64,000 nucleotides of DNA from Tepidiforma thermophila (GTDB lineage: Bacteria > Chloroflexota > Dehalococcoidia > Tepidiformales > Tepidiformaceae). Shown here one piece after another: positions 59,265-64,000 of this stretch. The notes under the pieces were generated by a model. It was not told the origin of the DNA. It ran no database searches and was given only the letters and a program-made list of their open reading frames with translations. The position numbers and the translations under genes are program-made. The DNA lies in contig NZ_PDJQ01000001.1 in assembly GCF_002563855.1 (NCBI RefSeq), positions 1,860,001 to 1,924,000 on the forward strand. The letters run 5' to 3'. Positions within the stretch are counted from its first letter, which is position 1. The number at the start of each line of letters is the position of its first letter.

Positions 59265-61643
59265 ATGGCCGCTTCCAGTGAAGAAAAGGCGGTGACGCTC
59301 AGCGTGACCGGAATGACCTGCGCCTCGTGCGTCCGGCGGGTGGAGCGCGCGCTCAGCAGGGTGGAGGGTGTCGAAACCGCCTCCGTGAACTTCGCGGCCG
59401 AGACGGCGCGCGTGACGCTCGGTGCGCCCGTGCCGGTCGAGGCGCTCATCCAGGCCGTCGAAAAGGCAGGCTACCACGCGCGGCCGCTCACAGACCGGGA
59501 GCGGCCGAACCCGGCCGAGCAGGCGCGGGGGACGCTCATCCAGCTCATCGCCGCGTCGGTCTTCGCTGTGCCCGCAGTCATTCTCGCCATGGCGATGGAT
59601 ATTGCCGGGCTTCACCTCTTCGGCGAGCCGAACCTGCATGCCTGGGTCGTCCTGGCCCTGGCAACGCCGGTCCAGTTCGGCCTGGGCTGGCGGTTTTACC
59701 GGGGCGCCTGGGCGAGTCTCCGGCAGGGTAACCCCAATATGGACGTCCTCGTCGCGCTGGGGACCAGCGTGGCATACGGCTACAGCGCCTGGGTTGTCGT
59801 CAGCGGCCGTCACGACACCCACATGTACTTCGACGTGAGCGCCGCGGTGCTGCTGTTCATCTCGATGGGCAAGTACTTCGAAGAGACATCGAAAGGCGCC
59901 GCATCGCAGGCCATCCGCGCGCTCCTCGCGCAGGCGCCGGAGACTGCAACCGTGCTCCGCGACGGTGCCGAAATGGAGGTGCCGCTCGATGCGGTACAGG
60001 TCGGCGACCGGCTGCTCGTGCGTCCCGGCCAGCGCATCCCGGTCGACGGCGTTGTGGTGGACGGATTTTCGGCGGTCGATGAGTCGATGCTCACGGGGGA
60101 GTCGGTGCCCGTCGAGCGGAAGCCGGGCGACCGGGTGATTGGCGGAACCATCAACCAGCACGGCGCCATCACGATTGAGGCAACGGCCGTGGGCGCAGAT
60201 GCCGCCCTGCAGCGGCTCGTTCGGCTCGTCGAGGAGGCGCAGGGCTCTAAGGCGCCGGTTCAGCGCCTGGTTGACCAGGTTGCAGCGGTCTTCGTCCCGG
60301 TCGTCATCCTGCTCGCCGCCATCACGTTTTTCGGCTGGGGGCTCTTCGCCGGTGACTGGCAGCAGGGAATGACCGCCGCGGTGGCCGTGCTGGTGGTCGC
60401 CTGCCCGTGCGCGCTTGGACTCGCGACACCGACGGCAATCATGGTCGGCACCGGACTCGGCGCGTCGCGCGGGATCCTCATCCGAAACGCGGCCGTCCTC
60501 GAGCGGACACGCAAGCTCGATGTCGTGGTTCTCGACAAAACCGGCACCCTGACCGAGGGCCGCCCGCAGGTCAGCGACGTTGTGCCTCTTGGTGAGATGA
60601 ACCAGGACGACCTGCTCCGCCTGGCGGCCGCGGCTGAATCGCCGAGCGAGCACCCGCTCAGCCGGGCAGTTGTTGATGCCGCCATTGAGGCCGGCCTGGA
60701 GGTTCCGCCCGCCACCCGGTTCGAGGCGCTGACCGCCCGGGGTGTGCAGGCGATGGTCGATGGCCGCCTCGTCCAGGTGGGAAGCCCGGCCATGTTCGCG
60801 GAGCTTGGGTACAAGATAGGGCCGCTGGAGCCCCGTATCGGGGAGCTGGAGGCTGCGGGCCGGACGGTGGCGGTGGTCGCCGTCGACGGGACGGTCGTCG
60901 GCCTGCTCGGGCTCTTCGACGAAGTGAAGCCGAATGCCAGGCGGGCGGTCGAAGCGCTGCGCCGGCTCGGGCTCCGGGTCGTCATGCTGACCGGCGACAA
61001 TGCCCGGGCCGCAGCTGCGGTGGCCGCCCGCGTGGGGATCACGGAGTACCGGGCCGGTGTCCGCCCTGAGGAGAAGCTCGCGTTCGTGCGCGAGCTGCAG
61101 GCGCAGGGCCTCACGGTGGCGATGGCGGGCGACGGCATCAACGATGCGCCGGCGCTGGCCCAGGCGGATGTCGGCATTGCGCTGAGCACCGGGACCGATG
61201 TCGCTATTGAGACCGGCGACATCACCCTGCTCCACGGTGATGTGGCGAAGATCGCCGAGGCGATAGCGCTCTCGCGGGAGACGCTCACCACCATCCGCCA
61301 GAACCTCGTTTGGGCGTTCGGGTACAACGTGGTGGCGCTGCCGGTCGCGGCCCTCGGGCTCCTCAACCCGGTCTTCGCCGGGGCGGCCATGGCGCTCAGC
61401 TCGGTGAGCGTCATGGCGAACAGCCTCAGGCTCCGAACGAAGGGCCGTGCGCTCGCCAGAGCGGCCGGCAACCCGTACACGGCGCCAGTTGAAAACGTGC
61501 TCCAGGCCAACCGCGGGCCTGCCATCGCCATGGCGCTCGCGTTTGTCCTGCTCGTCGTGCCGCTGCTCGTGTTCACCGGGATCGACCGGGGCTGGTTCGG
61601 CAACGAGGGCGGAGCGGCTGACCACACCGGGCCGCACGGCTGA
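59265..61643 (+). CDS. copA: Copper-exporting P1B-type ATPase
   Basis: CopA pumps Cu(I) out of the cytoplasm. The 792-aa protein has one N-terminal HMA domain (GMTCASC, C19/C22). The CPC transport motif sits near residue 381 ([15 protein letters not shown]), the phosphorylated Asp is in DKTGTLT near 424, and the hinge is [19 protein letters not shown] near 621. The late helices [36 protein letters not shown] have the Asn and Met/Ser residues of Cu(I) pumps. The start ATG 59265 follows GGGAGG by 7 nt. The last helix is followed by a short tail. It is the third gene of the csoR operon. Confidence 0.95.
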   Translation: MAASSEEKAVTLSVTGMTCASCVRRVERALSRVEGVETASVNFAAETARVTLGAPVPVEALIQAVEKAGYHARPLTDRERPNPAEQARGTLIQLIAASVFAVPAVILAMAMDIAGLHLFGEPNLHAWVVLALATPVQFGLGWRFYRGAWASLRQGNPNMDVLVALGTSVAYGYSAWVVVSGRHDTHMYFDVSAAVLLFISMGKYFEETSKGAASQAIRALLAQAPETATVLRDGAEMEVPLDAVQVGDRLLVRPGQRIPVDGVVVDGFSAVDESMLTGESVPVERKPGDRVIGGTINQHGAITIEATAVGADAALQRLVRLVEEAQGSKAPVQRLVDQVAAVFVPVVILLAAITFFGWGLFAGDWQQGMTAAVAVLVVACPCALGLATPTAIMVGTGLGASRGILIRNAAVLERTRKLDVVVLDKTGTLTEGRPQVSDVVPLGEMNQDDLLRLAAAAESPSEHPLSRAVVDAAIEAGLEVPPATRFEALTARGVQAMVDGRLVQVGSPAMFAELGYKIGPLEPRIGELEAAGRTVAVVAVDGTVVGLLGLFDEVKPNARRAVEALRRLGLRVVMLTGDNARAAAAVAARVGITEYRAGVRPEEKLAFVRELQAQGLTVAMAGDGINDAPALAQADVGIALSTGTDVAIETGDITLLHGDVAKIAEAIALSRETLTTIRQNLVWAFGYNVVALPVAALGLLNPVFAGAAMALSSVSVMANSLRLRTKGRALARAAGNPYTAPVENVLQANRGPAIAMALAFVLLVVPLLVFTGIDRGWFGNEGGAADHTGPHG

Positions 61644-61756
61644 GCCGACATCCGGGGCCTGCTTGCGCTGCCCGGCGCAGGTGTGGCGGAGGGCGCCCAG
61701 TAGCGCCGCAGTCCGCGCTCACGGCCCGTTCCCACGCCGGTTGCTAGACTGAAGTC

Positions 61757-62929
61757 ATGAAGCGCGCAGCTACCCGGCCTGTCCCGGTCGGTTCAGTCAT
61801 CATCGGGGGTGGCAACCCCATCGTCGTCCAGTCCATGTGCGCCACGCGCACCACAGATATCGAGGCGACAGCCGCACAGGTGCGGATGCTCCATGAAGCC
61901 GGCGCGGGCGTCGTGCGTGTCGCGGTTGATAGCGCGAAGGACGTGGCCGCGCTGGTGGAGATCCGGGCGCGGGTACCGGAGGCGAATCTCTCGGTTGACC
62001 TGCAGGAAAACTACCGCCTGGTCACGCAGGTTGCTCCGCTCGTGAACAAGGTCCGCTACAACCCCGGACACCTGCACCATCACGAAAAGCAGAAGTCCGT
62101 CCGCGACAAGGTCGCGTTCATCGCGGAGACGGCGGACCGCCACGGGATTGCCCTTCGCGTCGGCGTGAACTGCGGTTCGGTCGACCCGGAGATGGCCGCG
62201 AAGTTTGACGGCGCCGACCCGCCAGAACTCGACGGGGTCACCGCGATGGTCGAGAGCGCGCTCCAGCACTGCGCGATCCTGGACGATCTCGGATTCGACC
62301 GGTACGTCGTGTCCCTCAAGGACTCCGACCCGAGGAAGGTCATCGAGGCGAACACCCGGTTTGCCGCGATCCGTCCGGAGGTGCCGCTCCACCTCGGCGT
62401 GACCGAGGCCGGCATGCTTCCTGACGGCGCGATCAAGACGCGCATCGCCTTCGAACAGCTCCTGTCGCGGGGTATCGGGGATACGATCCGCGTCTCCCTG
62501 ACCCTGCCCTTCGCCGAGAAGTGGCGCGAAATTGAAGTGGGCAGGCAGATCATCGCTGACGTGGAGGCTGGCAGGTTCCGCTCCGTGCCGAAATTCCTCG
62601 ATGGCGGGCTCAACATCATCAGCTGCCCGAGCTGCAGCCGGGTCGAGAACGAGGCGTTCGTGGACCTTGCCTTCAAGGTCAAGGAGATGACCGCCTACGC
62701 GAAAGAATACGACATAACGATTGCGGTCATGGGTTGCCGGGTCAACGGGCCGGGCGAGACCGATGATGCTGACCTGGGTCTCTGGTGTGCCCCGACGTTC
62801 GTCAACCTCAAACGTGGCGAGGTCGAGCTGGGCGCCTTCCCGTACGATACGGTCCTCGACCGGCTGAAAGAGGAACTCGACCGGCTCATCGCAGAAAAGC
62901 AAGCAGCCGCGACGGCACGGGAGCGCTGA
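61757..62929 (+). CDS. ispG: 4-hydroxy-3-methylbut-2-en-1-yl diphosphate synthase
   Basis: IspG (GcpE) makes HMBPP in the MEP isoprenoid pathway with a [4Fe-4S] cluster. The 390-aa protein has [31 protein letters not shown], a [18 protein letters not shown] segment, and the iron-sulfur cysteines in [13 protein letters not shown] and the final [17 protein letters not shown] lies exactly 6 nt before ATG 61757 with no ribosome binding site, so a leaderless mRNA is likely. A palindrome at 62985-63010 ends the unit. Confidence 0.95.
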   Translation: MKRAATRPVPVGSVIIGGGNPIVVQSMCATRTTDIEATAAQVRMLHEAGAGVVRVAVDSAKDVAALVEIRARVPEANLSVDLQENYRLVTQVAPLVNKVRYNPGHLHHHEKQKSVRDKVAFIAETADRHGIALRVGVNCGSVDPEMAAKFDGADPPELDGVTAMVESALQHCAILDDLGFDRYVVSLKDSDPRKVIEANTRFAAIRPEVPLHLGVTEAGMLPDGAIKTRIAFEQLLSRGIGDTIRVSLTLPFAEKWREIEVGRQIIADVEAGRFRSVPKFLDGGLNIISCPSCSRVENEAFVDLAFKVKEMTAYAKEYDITIAVMGCRVNGPGETDDADLGLWCAPTFVNLKRGEVELGAFPYDTVLDRLKEELDRLIAEKQAAATARER

Positions 62930-62984
62930 ACCGCCGGCCTCCTGGCACGACGGTAAGCTCGACAACACTGGGGCAAGAACGACG

Positions 62985-63010
62985 ACGGCCGGGGCAGCTG
63001 CCCCGGCCGT
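62985..63010. terminator. Bidirectional terminator between ispG and ssrA
   Basis: A perfect 26-bp palindrome (arms begin ACGGCCGGGG and end in the reverse complement) sits 55 bp after the ispG stop and 12 bp from the ssrA 3' end. It can fold into a strong GC stem on both strands. A short T-rich stretch follows on the plus strand. Confidence 0.75.
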
Positions 63011-63021
63011 TGTGGTGTCGC

Positions 63022-63381
63022 TGGTGGAGACGCGGGAGAGTTGAACTCCCGGTCCAGAGAAGGTCGGCTCCGGATTATCCTACAGGCTTTCCCACCGATA
63101 GAGGTCTCGCCGGGGAACTGCAGTGGTGGTCCCCACGTTCTCCGGCCAGCCGATGCGTCTTTCGCGGGCGGTATCGGCGTCAGCCCGCGGCAGCCTGGCT
63201 TTGGTGACGCCCTACCCCGGCGCTACCAGGCCGGGCCCCGGGGAGGACGGCTCCGCACTAAGCGGCGAGAGCGAGTTGGCGAGTGTTGCCGTTTATTTTT
63301 GGCCGCCTGATTAACGAGGGTGACAGCCAACCTCGGCCTGCTATCCGGCTACCTGGCTTCCTGTCGAATCCTTTCGTCCCC
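63022..63381 (-). ncRNA. ssrA: Transfer-messenger RNA (tmRNA)
   Basis: tmRNA rescues stalled ribosomes with SmpB. The minus-strand RNA starts GGGGACGAAAGGATTCGACAGG and ends CGTCTCCACCA. The first 7 bases (GGGGACG) pair with CGTCTCC of the 3' end, and the T-arm has the AGTTCAACT loop. An mRNA-like part ends ...CAA CTC GCT CTC GCC GCT TAG, giving the tag end QLALAA. The resume codon is uncertain: GGC would give a 10-residue tag GNTRQLALAA. Length is about 360 nt. A TGCTATGAT -10 box (63393-63398) lies 12 nt upstream. smpB precedes it on the same strand. Confidence 0.9.
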
Positions 63382-63392
63382 GTGATGGCCCT

Positions 63393-63401
63393 ATCATAGC
63401 A
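63393..63401 (-). promoter_or_regulatory. Extended -10 promoter of ssrA
   Basis: TGCTATGAT (minus strand) is a TGN-extended -10 with TATGAT at 63393-63398, 12 nt before the tmRNA 5' G at 63381. The -35 is not recognisable; extended -10 promoters often do without it. It lies between smpB and ssrA, so tmRNA has its own promoter. Confidence 0.5.
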
Positions 63402-63421
63402 CAGCTGTTCGCCACGGGGCA

Positions 63422-63874
63422 CTACCGCCGCCGGTGCAGCGCCTCCTGGAGCGCGCGCTGCTGGTCGCGCTGCTTCAGCGCTTCCCGCTTGTCGTACCGC
63501 TTCAGGCCGCGGCCCACACCCAGCTCGACTTTCGCCTTGCCGCGCTTGAAGTACATCGAGAGCGGGACCAGCGTGAGGCCCTTCTCCTCGACCATCCGGG
63601 CGATGCGCCGAATCTCCTGCTTGTGGAGGAGGAGTTTGCGGTCGCGGGTCGGGTCGTGGGCCGCGTACCCCGCGTTCCGGTAGGGTGCGATGTGGGCACC
63701 TACCAGCCAGACCTCGCCGTCCTTGACCCTGGCATAGGACCCCTGCAGCTGGACCTTGTGCTCCCGCACTGACTTGATCTCGCTCCCGGTCAGGACGATA
63801 CCGGCCTCGAAGCGGGCGAGGATTTCGTAGTCGTGCCTGGCGCGGCGGTTCTGGGCGATGGTTGCGTCGGACAT
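63422..63874 (-). CDS. smpB: SsrA-binding protein
   Basis: SmpB binds tmRNA and carries it to stalled ribosomes. The 150-aa beta barrel begins TIAQNRRARHDYEILARFEAGIVLTGSEIKSVRE. It has the RNA-contact loop VWLVGAHIAPY and RDRKLLLHKQEI, and ends in the positively charged tail (KRGKAKVELGVGRGLKRYDKREALKQRD). The start ATG 63874 is chosen because MSDATIAQNRRARHDY is the family opening; an upstream in-frame ATG at 63898 lies inside a hairpin. ssrA is 40 bp downstream. Confidence 0.95.
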   Translation of the reverse strand: MSDATIAQNRRARHDYEILARFEAGIVLTGSEIKSVREHKVQLQGSYARVKDGEVWLVGAHIAPYRNAGYAAHDPTRDRKLLLHKQEIRRIARMVEEKGLTLVPLSMYFKRGKAKVELGVGRGLKRYDKREALKQRDQQRALQEALHRRR

Positions 63875-63888
63875 CTCGGTGAAACGCA

Positions 63889-63913
63889 GCGGGCCCATCC
63901 GCGATGGGCCCGC
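63889..63913 (-). terminator. 11-bp hairpin at the smpB leader / end of the upstream gene
   Basis: GCGGGCCCATC pairs perfectly with GATGGGCCCGC around a 3-nt loop. It is 28 bp beyond the stop of the partial upstream gene and 15 bp before the smpB ATG. Terminator of the upstream gene is the simplest reading. A TAGACT -10-like box (63927-63932) upstream would instead place the stem at the very 5' end of the smpB mRNA. Confidence 0.45.
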
Positions 63914-63940
63914 CTGGCATCCTTCCAGTCTACCGCGAGG

Positions 63941-64000
63941 TCAGTTCCCGCGCAGGAGGTCAATGGCTTTGAAGAGCTGGATATCGCCCCGGTCGACGTA
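63941..64000 (-). CDS. C-terminal end of an unidentified protein, possibly S41 peptidase
   Basis: Only the last 19 codons and the TGA stop are in the window, reading YVDRGDIQLFKAIDLLRGN. The D-x2-L-x-KA-x-x-LL shape at the very end resembles the C-terminus of CtpA/S41 C-terminal processing peptidases, but 19 residues cannot prove it. The gene lies upstream of smpB on the same strand and ends before the hairpin at 63889-63913. Confidence 0.45.
   Translation of the reverse strand, partial: YVDRGDIQLFKAIDLLRGN

Noticed and set aside
59217-61637. A very long open frame on the minus strand across copA
   Set aside because: It mirrors copA in a high-GC gene, where antisense frames stay open by codon bias. 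The product is arginine/histidine/glutamine-rich with no domains, and copA has all its motifs.
63258-63920. A frame overlapping smpB and part of ssrA
   Set aside because: It is out of frame with SmpB, gives a basic low-complexity product, and runs into the tmRNA. The ATG at 63920 has leaderless spacing, so it is noted only in the smpB leader finding.
1-64000. CRISPR arrays, insertion sequences, prophage or integrated elements
   Set aside because: No direct-repeat arrays, transposase motifs, integrase or att-like duplications were seen; gene style and base composition look uniform.

Overview
The window is a gene-dense, high-GC bacterial chromosome segment with no mobile element, CRISPR array or rRNA and no tRNA that I can support. 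Several features point to Chloroflexota, perhaps the Dehalococcoidia/Tepidiforma side. These are the many family III (CaiB/BaiF) CoA-transferases, DUF35/thiolase-type lipid genes, a glmS ribozyme, a short tmRNA tag ending QLALAA that seems to resume on Gly, and widespread leaderless-type promoters. This placement is inference from gene content; no phylogeny was run. The gene set suggests an aerobic heterotroph that handles acyl-CoA and possibly aromatic substrates.

Layout. 1-230: 5' part of hemB, then a hypothetical gene. 1012-7574: assimilatory sulfate reduction, with a sulfite reductase gene divergent from cysH-cysC-cysD-cysN and a Na/Pi-cotransporter-like membrane gene coupled to cysN. 7582-10438: two CoA-transferases flanking a small protein in one overlapping unit. 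10472-15318: pirin, a split MaoC hydratase pair, a PEP-utilizing swivel-domain protein and a 3-hydroxyacyl-CoA dehydrogenase. 15309-19242: a kynureninase-like PLP enzyme, a membrane Rieske protein, an ABM protein, a flavin reductase, a muconolactone-isomerase-like protein and a TauE/SafE permease. 19301-25858: housekeeping and small genes (HAD, cinA, inositol phosphatase, nitroreductase, DUF429, argS, DUF402, a 53-aa membrane peptide).

25943-30747: a DUF309 gene and a two-gene ABC exporter. 30859-35325: a run of acyl-CoA genes (acyl-CoA dehydrogenase, MBL hydrolase, a thiolase-like protein lacking its nucleophilic Cys, a DUF35 partner, a VOC protein). 35384-38580: YbaK deacylase, an SF2 helicase with a possible leader peptide, and a secreted CHAP/SH3 protein. 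38771-43615: a fused double CoA-transferase, a short CysS/MshC-like ligase and another CoA-transferase. 43911-45995: an HD-GYP protein, a TetR regulator and a complete tiny transcription unit for a 30-aa peptide. 46127-57370: dnaG, a membrane CARDB/SH3 protein, dgt, ppsA, glmS with its self-cleaving ribozyme, a hypothetical gene, nfo and a methyltransferase. 57438-64000: one more CoA-transferase, a CsoR-CopZ-CopA copper operon with a recognisable operator, ispG, tmRNA (ssrA), smpB and the last codons of another gene.

How the genes fit together. Sulfate is taken up (candidate carrier), activated (CysDN), reduced (4-Cys APS reductase) and then reduced to sulfide. Copper entry would release CsoR and induce CopZ/CopA. 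GlmS synthesis is limited by glucosamine-6-phosphate through ribozyme cleavage. ssrA and smpB form the trans-translation pair. The regulatory pattern that recurs across the window is a TANNNT hexamer 6-9 nt before a start codon that lacks a Shine-Dalgarno sequence. It fixes several starts (hemB, cinA, dnaG, argS, dgt, ispG) and suggests that leaderless mRNAs are common in this organism.
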